A DNA stretch of 64,000 nt from Paracentrotus lividus (Eukaryota; Echinodermata; Echinoidea; Camarodonta; Echinidae). The stretch covers positions 33,466-97,465 of the forward strand of contig CALNVZ010001608.1 of assembly GCA_940671915.1 (NCBI GenBank), in the 5' to 3' direction. The position numbers and the translations under genes are program-made. The notes under the pieces were generated by a model that saw nothing but the letters and a program-made list of their open reading frames with translations, did not search any database and was not told the DNA's origin. Numbering within the stretch: position 1 is the first letter of the stretch; every line of letters begins with the position of its first letter. Positions 21,991 through 32,337 of this stretch are shown piece by piece.

Positions 21991-22301
21991 CAGAGCTACC
22001 AAGTCTCACGCATCTTGCGTGAGAATCAGGCATTTCGGGTCCGTCTCACGATCTCACGCAGAACACCCCATTTCTCACGCAAAATGAGAAAAAGTAGCAT
22101 TAATATAGATTTTTTTTACCATTTTGGAGTCTCAAAACCCTAAATATCGTTAGTTTTATCGCGCATCAATCCCGACCAGTGCGATGTTTTCATGCAGGCG
22201 ATCGTTATATGCAAAATAGCTTACTACTTGAAATATGTGATCATTCATGAATCATGTGAATGATCTCACGCAAATTTTTTTTTTTGAACTTGGCATCTCT
22301 G
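21991..22301. mobile_element. hAT-like MITE, compact copy
   Basis: Starts CAGAGCTACCAAGTCTCACG and ends AACTTGGCATCTCTG. Flanked by TATAGG on both sides (21985-21990 and 22302-22307), a 6-bp match where hAT normally makes 8. It aligns with 14255-14520 plus 15790-15841. Internal words CTCACGCA/TGCGTGAG repeat five times or more. Ends immediately before family C copy 2. Confidence 0.75.
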
Positions 22302-22303
22302 TA

Positions 22304-22677
22304 TAGGATGGGGGGTCCGTTGTCCGGACACTTTAGCAGATAAAAACATCATCTTTTGCTCTCGATTTTCTCAAAATTTGTGCAGTAAATAGCAAAAATA
22401 TTTTTGAATATTTGTGCTTTGTTGCCCTTTCTGGCTATATCCGCCAATTTGTCTCCTCTCTGCTCGCTCACTGTGTACAAAGTCAATGGCGTGGAACGAT
22501 GTCTCCGCCACTGACGAAATGAACGGGAGTGAATGGACTGGTGACTTATAACCAGATTAGTCTATGCCTATTTTCTGATATTATTTTCAATCAATTAATG
22601 AAATATTGATCACAAAGCTCCTAAAATTGCCGTCTTTGTCCGGACAAACAACTCTTCCGGACAACAACCGGGTATAC
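22304..22677 (+). mobile_element. TGTCCGGACA element (family C), copy 2
   Basis: Left TAGGATGGGGGGTCCGTTG; right TTTGTCCGGACAAACAACTC, CTTCCGGACAACAACCGGG. It is ~130 bp longer than copies 3 and 4, owing to a middle segment (about 22430-22560) that includes TGTACAAAGTCAATGGCGTG. Confidence 0.7.
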
Positions 22678-23320
22678 TTTATACGGTAGCCTAGGCAATG
22701 TGGCGCTAGTGCAGTTAATTAAGCATCCAGCCGCGAGGCCTGCTGCTACGTGAAGGGATAGGGTTGACGGCGACCCCCACGCACTAGGGTTAGGGTAGGG
22801 TGGTGGGATAGGGTGGATGTCAAACTGCACTCTCTCTGATGATATTTGATGGATTTTCTGTCTACTTACATTACAATCCTCAATGAAACCTGCAGTGAAC
22901 GATATGAGTGTAATCCAGCTAATTCCAAGAATAAATGTGTAGAGTATCTATCATTTTTTTTTTAGTTGATTCGAGCTCGATCGAATCGAATAGACGTCTT
23001 ATACTGAGAGATTTAACAGTTAATAGGGTGATCGATCTGACCCTATCGAATTTGTGCTAAAAATAATAAAGCAAATGCTTGTAGTACGTACGGTACGTAC
23101 GTATATAGCGTAGTACAGCAACATACATGTATATAGTATCTGCATCTGTACGGTACCGCCGCGCGCATCGCGCATCGGCACCGGCTAGAATCAACTGTAG
23201 ATGGCGCAGTTCAAATTAGGTGGAGGAATAGTCAATCTTGTGGGGTCATTTTTAAAAAATATTTTATTTTTTGGGGTGTTTAATGTAAAGAGTTTGATCA
23301 GCTGATAATACTGGTAGCAG
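22678..23320. other. No gene recognised
   Basis: Contains a short palindromic run of GTACGTACGGTACGTAC words at 23087-23105 and TTAGGGTTAGGG-like words near 22785-22815 (two copies only, not a telomere array). Confidence 0.35.
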
Positions 23321-23327
23321 GGGCGTA

Positions 23328-24344
23328 TCCAGGATTTCCAATAGGGGGGGGGCGCAAGGAATTTTTATCGCCGTCAGGAAGGATGTGCTCACATATTTAC
23401 ATGATAACACTTCTAATTATCAAAAGTATATAGTTTCTATACCCTAAGACATTGTATGTTTGCGTAGAAACCTTATTATGTGTGCTTATATACCCTGAGA
23501 TTGGAATCTGCGAGCGCGAAACGAGAGTCGAAAAATGTTGAGGTTTTTTAAAGTTATATGAAATAAATAAAGGGGCATTTTCTAGTACTAGAAATGGTAG
23601 ATAATTGTGTATAATAGACCCAATTTAGTATCCGCGAGCGCGCAGGCGCGAGCTGAAAATTTAAAGGTAAAAATTGGAGTTATTATTTGTGCATTATGAT
23701 TTGGTATCAGCTAGCGCGAAGCGCGAGCCGAAAATTTGGGGTTTAAAATTTTTTTAAGGTAAATTTAGAACTAATTATTGTGCATTTGAGTTTCGGTGTC
23801 AGCGAGCGCGAAGTGCGAGCCGAAAAATTTGGGGTTTAGAATTTTTTTAAGGTAAATTTAGAGTTATTATTGTGCATTTGATTTGGGCATCAGCGAGCGC
23901 GAAGCGAAGCCAAAAATTTGGGGTTTCAAAAGTATTTTGAATTAATAAAGAGGGTACTTTCTAATAAACCATGAGGCCAAACTATGTTTCCCAGGATGCG
24001 AGGCCCAGGAGGCAGAGGTCCAAGAGGCCTCTTTTCTTTTGTGAAATTTTGAAACTTTAGTTTTAAATATTTTACTTTCGTCACTAATGTATTTCTTTTT
24101 CTTAAAAAAGGGCGTTTGAGAATTATTGCAAAATACACAATATGAGAAAAGTCGGCCTCTGTGGGCCCTCCCCACATTAAAGGCCTTAGTTTATGGTCTT
24201 TAGAACAAATTCCCTTCTCTTTCTTCTTTTTTTCTTTTCTTTCCCTTTTTCCTTCTTTCTCCCTCTTTTCTCCTCCCTTTTTTTTTTTTTTAGTCGGCCA
24301 ATAGGGGCGCGCGGCCTGTTGCGCCCCCCCTGGATACGCCCCTG
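23328..24344. mobile_element. hAT-like element with 7-bp duplication CTGGTAG
   Basis: Ends CAGGGGCGTATCCAGG and CCTGGATACGCCCCTG are perfect inverted copies (16 bp). CTGGTAG flanks both sides (23321-23327 and 24345-24351). The interior holds ~105-bp tandem units, each with a GCGAGCGCGAAGCGCGAGCC-like word followed by GAAAATTTGGGGTTT (near 23505, 23630, 23705, 23805, 23890), then pyrimidine-rich sequence. No transposase. It abuts family C copy 3. Confidence 0.8.
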
Positions 24345-24348
24345 CTGG

Positions 24349-24596
24349 TAGGATGGGGGTTGGGTGTCCGACTTAACAAAACTGAAGTCTGTTTTTGATC
24401 TCAGGATTAGACCAAAAATATAAACGGAATACTGCTTTTCATTATCAATATTTGTTCTCCACATTATTTTCTAAAATTTTGATCCAAAAAACTGCAAAGA
24501 CATTACTTGGAAACCTTTTGAAATGACTGATAAAAATTGAGTGTCCGGATACACAACCCGTCTGGACACCCAATAACTGGGTATACCAAGCATTCA
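24349..24596 (+). mobile_element. TGTCCGGACA element (family C), copy 3
   Basis: Left TAGGATGGGGGTTGGGTGTC; right GAGTGTCCGGATACACAACC then CGTCTGGACAC and AACTGGGTATAC. The body aligns with 34137-34369 (CTCAGGATTA, CCAAAAATATA, TCCAAAAAACT, AAACCTTTT, AAATG). Confidence 0.7.
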
Positions 24597-24747
24597 TTGT
24601 ATAAGCAAGGAATTTGCAAACAGGAGTTGAAAAACAGACCCCGTGCCGACCCCAATAAACGCGCAATAACAGCAATCTTGTTGAAAAATAATACTTGGGG
24701 TCCGGGGCGCTATCCCGGATGCCACAGGATTCCGATACTGGCAAGCT

Positions 24748-24816
24748 AGTTATTACTTAACATGCGCCCGAGCGTGCGTAGCGGTGAATGCAGTGCACCG
24801 CGAGATAGGGGTCGCG
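24748..24816 (-). repeat. Fragment of repeat D
   Basis: GCGCCCGAGCGTGCGTAGCG then GTGAATGCAGTGCACCGCG and AGATAGGGGTCGCGC is the complement of 21050-21125, with a short deletion (AAAGCTATCT side). Confidence 0.75.
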
Positions 24817-25438
24817 CTCACGTATGTTCCTAATGTACGCAACCAATTGCCGCGACGTGGTAGGGGCCATATTGACATATTTATAGGCATCGACGCAAGA
24901 GGGCAGCTAATATTGTCACGTGAGGGCGCCAGTTTTTTTTTTTCTCGCTTTGTCTGTCTCCAAGGCTGAAATAATTTTTCATAATCTTCAATAAAATATC
25001 TTATGTGATTTAAAATGTTTTACTTACGCATTTGGTCATGGTTTCCCCTAAATCTACCTTTTGAATTAACAATTCAGACAATCAAACCCGATTGGCATTT
25101 AAAAACTCATTTGCTAATTAAGGCACTTGAGGGAAGATTACATATTAATTTTAAACCCAATTTGTCTTCTTCACGAATTTTCAGTGTTTATTTTGTTTCT
25201 TTTATCTTGTTTTGTAGCATGTCTACCTTGATATTGTGAATTTTGGTAAAGTGAATATGAGTGATTCTTTTATTTAAAAAATCTTTCATATTTGGGCTGA
25301 CGCTAATTTTAAGCATCTACACAAACATAAATATATGGGACTAAGTATCTTCAAACTCTAATGTGGTCAGGGCGCTGAGGGCGCTGATTATTTTCTTGCT
25401 TTGTCTCTCTTGCTTTGAGAAAAGGGGGAAGGGGGAAG

Positions 25439-25439
<1 letters not shown>
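24817..25439. other. No gene recognised
   Basis: A 74-codon plus frame (25015-25239) is AT-rich and resembles nothing. Confidence 0.3.
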
Positions 25440-25477
<38 letters not shown>

Positions 25478-26110
25478 GAAAAAAGGGGGGGGGGGCGGGG
25501 AGAGAGAGAGAAAAAAAGGTTCGCCAATTTCGCCAAAGTGAGCTTAAACATAGGGGCGCCAAATTGACCTTAAACTTAGGGGCGTCAAGTCGACCTTGAA
25601 TTAAGGGGGCGCCAAATCGACATTAAACTACGGGGGTGCCAAAATGAGCTTAAAGGTATAGGGGCGCCATATTAAGCTTAAACTTAGGGGCGTTAGATCG
25701 ACCTTGAATTTAGGGCTAGGGGTCGCCAAATCGAATTTAAACTTAGAGGGGCGTCAATTTTAGCTCAACATAGGGGCACCAAATCGACTTTAATGGTCTG
25801 AAAAAAATATGATCTGAGGGGATCTGAGACTTCTTGAGCTTAAACGTGGGACGCCAAATCGACCTTATAATTATGTAGGAGGGGGCTCCAAACCGACCTT
25901 AAATTTAGGAGATCGAACTTAAACTTAGGGGCGTACATCGACCTTGAATTTAGGGGTCGCCAAATCGAATTTAAACTTAGGGATGCCAGATTGAGCTTAA
26001 ATGTAGGGGCGCCAAATTTATCTTTAACTTATGGGCTCCAACTATATCCTAGACTTATGGAAGTGTGCGGAATTGGCATTAAACTACGGGGGCAACAAAT
26101 TGCAATTCTA
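25440..26110 (+). repeat. GA microsatellite plus degenerate GGGGCGCC tandem array
   Basis: (GA)n from about 25444 to 25475, a G run, then from ~25530 some fifteen units of roughly 38-45 bp with the core TAGGGGCGCCAAATYGACCT then TAAACTTA. Further units at 26690-26960. An inverted relative with the same two-part make-up (array plus CT microsatellite) is at 60270-61040. Not coding; the phase drifts with unit length. Confidence 0.75.
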
Positions 26111-26235
26111 TTAACTATGATCACTATCTAGATAGAGCAAAATTATAAAATTCTATGCCTCCTGGTTTGTATTTACATCGCAAAATTTTCGCTCGCGCTT
26201 CGCGCTCGCTCTTGTTTTTCCACTTACGAAAATTA

Positions 26236-26378
26236 CAGTGGCGGATCCAGATTTCATGACAGGGGGGGACCCCAAAATCGAATTTCAGATTTTGGTACAC
26301 CCCAAAAAAATTCCGCATTACATTGGGCAGCCAAAGGTACACTGAATTATTTTCACGTACGCTGGCCGAGCGATAAGA

Positions 26379-26410
<32 letters not shown>

Positions 26411-26534
26411 AGGTTGTTCATTTTTTTTTTGCCTACGGCCATCAAAGAGGTCACCATGTATCAACCATAGGGTAAGGTTGGGTCAATCGGCCCACTCGTC
26501 AATTTTTTTACTCCGTTTTTTTTTTTTTTTTCTT

Positions 26535-26568
<34 letters not shown>

Positions 26569-26623
26569 GCCAGAGGGGGGGGGGGGCCCGGGCCCGTCGG
26601 GCCCCCCCCTGTATCCGCGCCTG
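26236..26623. mobile_element. hAT-like MITE with G and T homopolymers
   Basis: Ends CAGTGGCGGATCCAGAT and CTGTATCCGCGCCTG, with AATTA on both outer sides (26231-26235, 26624-26628). Inside are a ~29-base G run (26381-26409) and long T runs (26517-26570). GCTCGCGCTTCGCGCTCGC lies just outside its left end (26193-26211). Confidence 0.6.
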
Positions 26624-26689
26624 AATTAATATCATGGAACCAATCAGACATTATATATTTTTTTAATTACACATTACATTTTTTTGCAT

Positions 26690-26965
26690 TTCACATTGAC
26701 CTGAAACTAAAGGGCACCACATTGATTTTAAACAAAGGGACATAAACATTGACATAAAATATGCATGTATGGCGCCAAATTGAGCTTAAACTTAGGGGCG
26801 CCAAGTTTATCTTAAACTTACAGAGGGAAGCAGAATTATATAAGCCTATAGATATATAGATACAAATTCATTTTTCTTTCACATGTAAACTTACTAGGCA
26901 ACACTCGTTGCTGGGCAACAAATTGGTCTTTAAATTATGGAGGCCAAATTGGTCCTTAACTTTAG
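26690..26965 (+). repeat. Further GGGGCGCC-type degenerate units
   Basis: GGGCACCACATTGATTTTAA, GGCGCCAAATTGAGCTTAA, GGGGCGCCAAGTTTATCTTA, GGCCAAATTGGTCCTTAAC: the same unit type as 25530-26110, resumed after the MITE at 26236-26623. Confidence 0.6.
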
Positions 26966-27101
26966 AGGGTCGTTTCATGAAAGGACTTGTCGGACGTTTT
27001 ATCCGACAAACTTATAAGCTATTGAAATGCTTGCATCTGATTGGCTAAGAGCAAATTTGTCGGATAAATGTCCGACAAGTCCTTTGATGAAATGCCCCCC
27101 T
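26966..27101. mobile_element. Short MITE with ~45-bp terminal inverted repeats
   Basis: Left TTTCATGAAAGGACTTGTCG, GACGTTTTATCCGACAA; right TTGTCGGATAAATGTCCGAC, AAGTCCTTTGATGAAATG. The middle is ~45 bp. No frame. Flanking duplication not seen. Confidence 0.8.
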
Positions 27102-27152
27102 GGTGTCTAGTATCAATTTACATTGGTTCGATTACACATTACTTGATGGTCA

Positions 27153-28392
27153 AGAAGATATGAACCAAGCTCGTTCAATTGAGGTTACTTATTTCTCACA
27201 AAACTGACCCAAAGTTTTTTCCAACAAGAAAAAGTTTGTAAAAATTTAGATCATTATGAATAATATTTTATTCTCATTTTTTTTCCTTTTCGAATTTTTA
27301 CAGCTTTACCGACCTTTATTTATAAATACTGTGATACATTTTTTTAAATATAATTTCCATCATTTCCGGGAGATGAACACGAAAAACGTTGATGTTCGAA
27401 GCTCCAGAAAACAGGTAATTTTCAACAAAATTTAAACAGCGCTTTCCGTATACCATGAAGCTACTAAGTTATGCGTGTTATGCGTATACTATGCAATGTA
27501 TCTAGAGGGTCAAGTTATAATAAAGTAACTTATATTGAATATAGTCAGTGTATGAACAACAACTTGGAGGAACAGTTGTATTTTGCGAATTTATTTAGTA
27601 ATAGAGATCTAAACTAAAGGCTATAATATTCTGAAAGCTTATCAGTTCGAAAATGTTGACAAATGCAATGGCAATGAAAAGGTTTTCCCATTTGTTTTGT
27701 TTGTTTGTTTGTGTTTTTTTTTATTATATTTTTATATGATATATAAAAAAAGTAAAGCATTTGTCATTTATACTTTCATAGATCGATTATGATATAAATA
27801 TGGCCAGGTAGAGTTAGCAAATTAGTCTACAAACATGTGTCAAACTTTGCATTGTAAAACTAATGACAATAATTATGTTAGGGCCTAGATACCGTAGGCT
27901 TACTTAACTTAATAGCTCCATGGTACTACCACGCAGGCCTCCATGATTAAATTACTAAATACATCCACAAAATACACCTGTTCCTCCAAGTAACTGATGT
28001 TCATACACTGACTAAGTTACTTTATTGTAACTTGACCCTCTACATACATTGCATATATAGCATACGCATAACTTAGTAGCTCCATGGTATACGGAAAGCA
28101 CTGTTTCAATTTGTTGAAAATTACCCTGTTTTCTGGAACTTCTAACATCATCGTTTTTCATATTCATCTCTTGGAAATGATGGAAATTATAAAAAATATA
28201 TCACATTTTTTAAATATGAAGGTCGGTAAAGCTGTAAAAATTCGGAAAGGAAAAAAAAATGAGAAAATAAAATATTATTCATAAATATTCAAAATTTTTA
28301 CAAGCTTTTTCTTGTTGGAAATACATGTCACTTTGGGTCAGTTTTGTGAGAAATAAATAACTTTAATTGAACGAGCTTGATTCACATCTTCT
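27153..28392. mobile_element. Foldback structure, ~440-bp arms, ~350-bp loop
   Basis: Left arm 27153-27600 is the inverted counterpart of 27950-28392: AAGCTCGTTCAATT / AATTGAACGAGCTT; AAAACTGACCCAAAG / CTTTGGGTCAGTTTT; GGTCAAGTTATAATAAAGTA / TACTTTATTGTAACTTGACC; GAACAACAACTTGGAGGAAC / GTTCCTCCAAGTAACTGATG. Arms differ by scattered substitutions and small indels, so the inversion is old. A 66-codon plus frame in the right arm is not matched as protein in the left arm. Confidence 0.85.
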
Positions 28393-28674
28393 CATAAATA
28401 TTCATTTGTATTTGCGCAGCCGGGCGCGCACACTGGAAAACACATTATTTTGAGGGGTTTCGATCCTTGCTCATTAACGAACGGGAGCTAGAGCTAATTA
28501 CAGCGGGCAAAGTTCACAAAGTTCACGGAAATTCACGGAACCGGTTCACTGGTTATGGTAAATATAACATTTCAACATGGATGCGCCCACGAAACGAGCG
28601 GTTGAAACATACGTGCGCTGCAATGAGCCGGCCGCAGGCGAGTGTGCAGCAGCGCCCCATCCGAAGCATCGAGC

Positions 28675-29024
28675 CCCGGCGGGGGGGGGGGGGTGGGTCA
28701 CTCACCACATGATGTGCTACTCAAGCGTGTCCCCAAAAAGCGTCGAAAAGGTCTGTTTCAGCCATTCGGCGGCGTCGACGCTTTCCTTAAAATAGGGGGT
28801 TTTTTCATTTCAATCGCCATTTTCATTAAAAATAGGGTGTTTCAGCGAAATTGCTGTTTTTGAGGGCAAAATTTCACGGCGTTTACGCCATTTTAGGTAT
28901 GTTTTTCCCAGTCAGACGTCGAAAAGGGGTGCAAATTTGACTACTGCAATGAGACATTTAGGGTCCATTTCAGGATGCGGGACACGCATGGGTAGCACTT
29001 TTTCTTTGATGAACCCCCCCCCGG
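28675..29024. mobile_element. 350-bp insertion with 9-bp duplication GCATCGAGC
   Basis: GCATCGAGC at 28666-28674 recurs at 29025-29033; copy 1 of repeat D has it once (complement GCTCGATGC at 21005-21013). Ends are CCCGGCGGGG and CCCCCCCCGG. Contains AAAAGCGTCGAAAAGGTCTG and CGGCGGCGTCGACGCTTTCC. Three overlapping plus frames cross the left boundary and are not genes. Element class unknown. Confidence 0.7.
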
Positions 29025-29272
29025 GCATCGAGCGATCACTGCATTTACGTTTAATCGCACAATACAGGGAAGTGTGTTAACGCTTTTATAAAATTGCGAC
29101 ATTCTGCTAGATCTTGAGTTTTTTACCAAAATAATTCCAAGAGAGGCCTTGGAATTTTTGGTAAGTAGCTCAAGATCTACATCACGATCATCATCCAAGA
29201 AAGTAAACAAGACACGGAAAAGACCCGGTTGTATGTGTTTTCACTTTTTTTGCGCCGCAAAATGCACACCAG

Positions 29273-30029
29273 GGCCCGTATTCCATAAACGACTTAAGCA
29301 TGAAATTTAAGCATTTTTGCGTATCTTTTGGCTAAGACAAAATTCTTAGCCAAAATGCGCAATCCATAAACCCAACATGGCTAAGATTTTTTTCTTTACT
29401 TAAGACATTTTGCTTAGCCGATTTTGACAGTTTAAGCATAAATTCTTAGATTTTGGCTAAGCCAAAAGTCTTAAATCAAGATGCGCCTTCAAATACGCTC
29501 ATAAAAATGAGAATTTTATCTTAACTTTAAGCCTACTACATAGTGGCTTAACTTATATGCTGATTATACGGCAAGCTCATTTGAAACCACAAACTAAACA
29601 TGAAAACATTAATCAAATTCTTTTGAAATAATCAGATACATTTCAGACATAATTCGCAATGTGAAGCAGCTTATACTTTTAAACAGTTTAATTCTATTCA
29701 AGAGATATAAACTAAATAGTAACGACATCCATAAATGGTTACAAGTTTATTTCAAAACGGAAAAATGAAACTTTTATAAGCGTATTTTATACAGATTGCG
29801 TAGGGCATTAAGGCCCTTTGTTGCGCGCAACTATTTTTGTCATTTTGCTTCTGCGCGATCTTTGTGACGTCATAACAAGTTAAGACTTTTGCTAATTTTT
29901 TTCTGAACGTAGACAAAGAGCCCATCGTGTTTGGAATACGGCTAAGGCATTTTTCTTATCTTAGACAAAATCTTAGAAAAAATACTTAGACTTAAGACAA
30001 ATGCTTAAATCGTTTATTGAATACGGGCC
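29273..30029. mobile_element. 757-bp TIR element with 3-bp duplication CAG
   Basis: Left GGCCCGTATTCCATAAACGA then CTTAAGCA; right TGCTTAAATCGTTTATTGAA then TACGGGCC; flanked by CAG (29270-29272 and 30030-30032). The inside is filled with repeated TTAAGCAT, GGCTAAG and CTTAGCC words on both strands. No transposase frame. Three-base duplication would fit a PIF/Harbinger-type element, by inference. Confidence 0.65.
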
Positions 30030-30130
30030 CAGTGCTTTTGTTTTGCATCGAAAATTCAGCATGCACACGTGACGCGTTTTGACCAACCACGATGCGTAAA
30101 ATCACAGAGCTATTTTATAATCATTTATAG

Positions 30131-31478
30131 TAAATAGTAGTAGAAAAATACGCGTTGGGGTTTGATAGATCAGTACCACGTGACCTACCTTCAATTTGTT
30201 ATATTGTACATATGTACAATATAACTTTCGGTTTTTGGACGGGAAAGCCCGTGTTAAATGAATGGGGAGTGTATCGATTCTATCGATTGCCAGGTGCGTT
30301 TGCCTCATTGCAAGCGCGTAATAACAGTAAAATGGTGTGCACAGCAGCTTATAACAATGGACACGCGGAGCAACAATCTACGTCATAATAGCTAATTTAG
30401 CGTCAAAATTTTGGCAAAGATAAAACCAGATTAGGTTCAGTCAAAGACCTCAGGGTGTATTTACTATAATAGATAGTGAACGCTCCATCTTGCAACATTA
30501 CTGGACTTTATACAATACACACAAAGATTGTTGACAGCTGACTGGATGAATGTGGGTCACATGATATTCAGCGGAATCAGCTATTGAACAGTGATGACGT
30601 AGTCCGTGCAATAGTCCATGAATCTATTCAACGCCTAGCAATAGATCCATGACACGTAGATTATCTACACACTGAAATTACATACACACACATGCGCGAA
30701 TGCGCTGCATACACTGCGTACTACTAAACCAATTTTGTGCGCGTAGGGAGGGCGACGCAGTGCTTTAGTGCAGTTAAATTTCACCATATCGAGTATTATA
30801 TCCCTTATCTAAGATTGTTTGCATTGAGAGTGTACACAAGGAGAAAAAGAATAGTTTAACTAAGAAAAACGTTTCTCAAGAAAGAGTTCGTTTTTCTTCA
30901 TGACGTCACGCATAGTACATTTTTCCCTAGGGAAAAACTGGACTATACGTTTTTCCGACCCCCCCCACCCTATTCACGAGTTGCGCAACGCAACGCGAGC
31001 GGTGCTAATCTGCTGCTTTTACCTGAATTCTCCACTGCATGCCACAGGAAACTTTCGGCGAGCTGCACTGACCAGGTGCGCTTACATAACAGACGATCGA
31101 TTAGGCAAGACAAGTATTGGATCCAGAAGAAAGGTAAGCATAGACTATATAATTTTGTTCATTAAAAAAATTAAAAGGAATGGTATTATAGTGGAAGGGA
31201 TATAAAACAAATATACAATGACTCATTCTCAGAACAGGTTAAAACTATTCGCACTTAGGAACATCACATAGTACTATTCTCTCTCGGGCCGATGCACAGT
31301 GGGCCAGAATGAACTAAAAGTGCGACAAAACTAATTCCTCACCGAAGACGGATAACTAAATTCTTAAGAGAAGTCATTTTATGGTTTCCAGACCCGCGGA
31401 ATTCGATGAGAACAATTTCAAAAACTTTTGACGTCATTACAATGCTCTTTTCTGATTGGACAAGACAAATATCAATAG
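30131..31478. other. No gene recognised; possible promoter-like patch
   Basis: CpG-rich around 30880-31130 with TGACGTCACG (30901, CRE-like) and a donor-like AGAAAG|GTAAGC at 31133/31134. A 101-codon plus frame over this patch (30900-31205) is not recognisable and crosses the donor. Confidence 0.25.
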
Positions 31479-31480
31479 TA

Positions 31481-32335
31481 GGGGAGACCGGGTATGGAAG
31501 TTACACGGGTCAGTTGTTACAGTTCTCAGTGTGCTAAGTTGGAACAAGAGAGTTCGTGCTAACTGGCATCTATATACAGCCTACACATAGCTGTGATGAA
31601 CTGCCGGTCGTGAGGTTTCTCCGTTGTTTTATTAAAAAGTAAATCAACAAAAACCATTTTTTACAGTTCCAAGTGAATTTTTGACAAAAATTAAAATTTG
31701 TAATAGTTCTTACAACTGAAGGCACATGATGATAGTCTGGTATTGTGAATATAGTACATGTATGTCACTAATATACCCCTGAGTCATGCCCTGTAATTCT
31801 GCCTAATGGCTTTGCTACAGTTGATTTTATGTGTAAAATCAACCATGGGGTAGGTTGTTACAACAACCTACCCCATGTCGATGTAACAACCTACCCCAAT
31901 TACATTACACATGTAAAGTAATTTTGTTTCAATTTTCAGGTGCTAATGTTTTGATATTTCTATTATTACTTTAGTCTATTCTAGAGCTCTACTTGATCTA
32001 CTGTTAACGATACCAAGAAACTGGGAAGTTGAAACAAAAGTATGGTATAAGAGATTTACACATTGTAACAAATTATCCCGTATGTTTACATAGTAACAAT
32101 TTACCCCGTATGGTGTAACAACCTACCCCGTATACGGGGTAGGTTGTTACAAAAAAATGTCTTCATTAATTAAGCTGTAGTTAATTAGTGTTTACATGTT
32201 TTCAAGTTTTATGTGCCTCAGGTTTTAGCCAACATAATAGGCTAACTACAGACCCAAAATGGAGTATGTGAGTACTTTCATTAGAATTATCTGGCCCAAA
32301 ATGTAAATTTTGTAACGTCCATACCCGGTCTCCCC
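31481..32335. mobile_element. TA-flanked 855-bp element with 24-bp terminal inverted repeats
   Basis: Ends GGGGAGACCGGGTATGGAAG... and, on the complement of the right end, GGGGAGACCGGGTATGGACG..., both continuing TTAC: 23 of 24 positions agree. TA dinucleotides flank both sides (31479-31480, 32336-32337), as in Tc1/mariner-type insertion. Inside, GGGGTAGGTTGTTAC and its complement occur at least six times (31848-31908, 32090-32155), partly as hairpins. No transposase. Confidence 0.8.
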
Positions 32336-32337
32336 TA

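Larger units (their letters stand above)
28600..30130 (-). repeat. Interspersed repeat D, copy 2 (inverted), with two insertions
   Basis: The complement matches copy 1 (18690-21060) in three pieces: 28612-28674, 29025-29270 and 30033-30130. The gaps are the insertions 28675-29024 and 29273-30029. The central palindrome is at 29107-29180. Confidence 0.8.

Noticed and set aside
22783-22816. TTAGGG-like words suggesting interstitial telomere repeat
   Set aside because: Only two or three imperfect units within GGGTAGGG-type sequence; not a telomeric array.
30900-31205. 101-codon plus frame in a CpG-rich patch
   Set aside because: No recognisable domain, it crosses a splice-donor-like site and has simple lysine/isoleucine-rich ending; kept only as a promoter-like patch.
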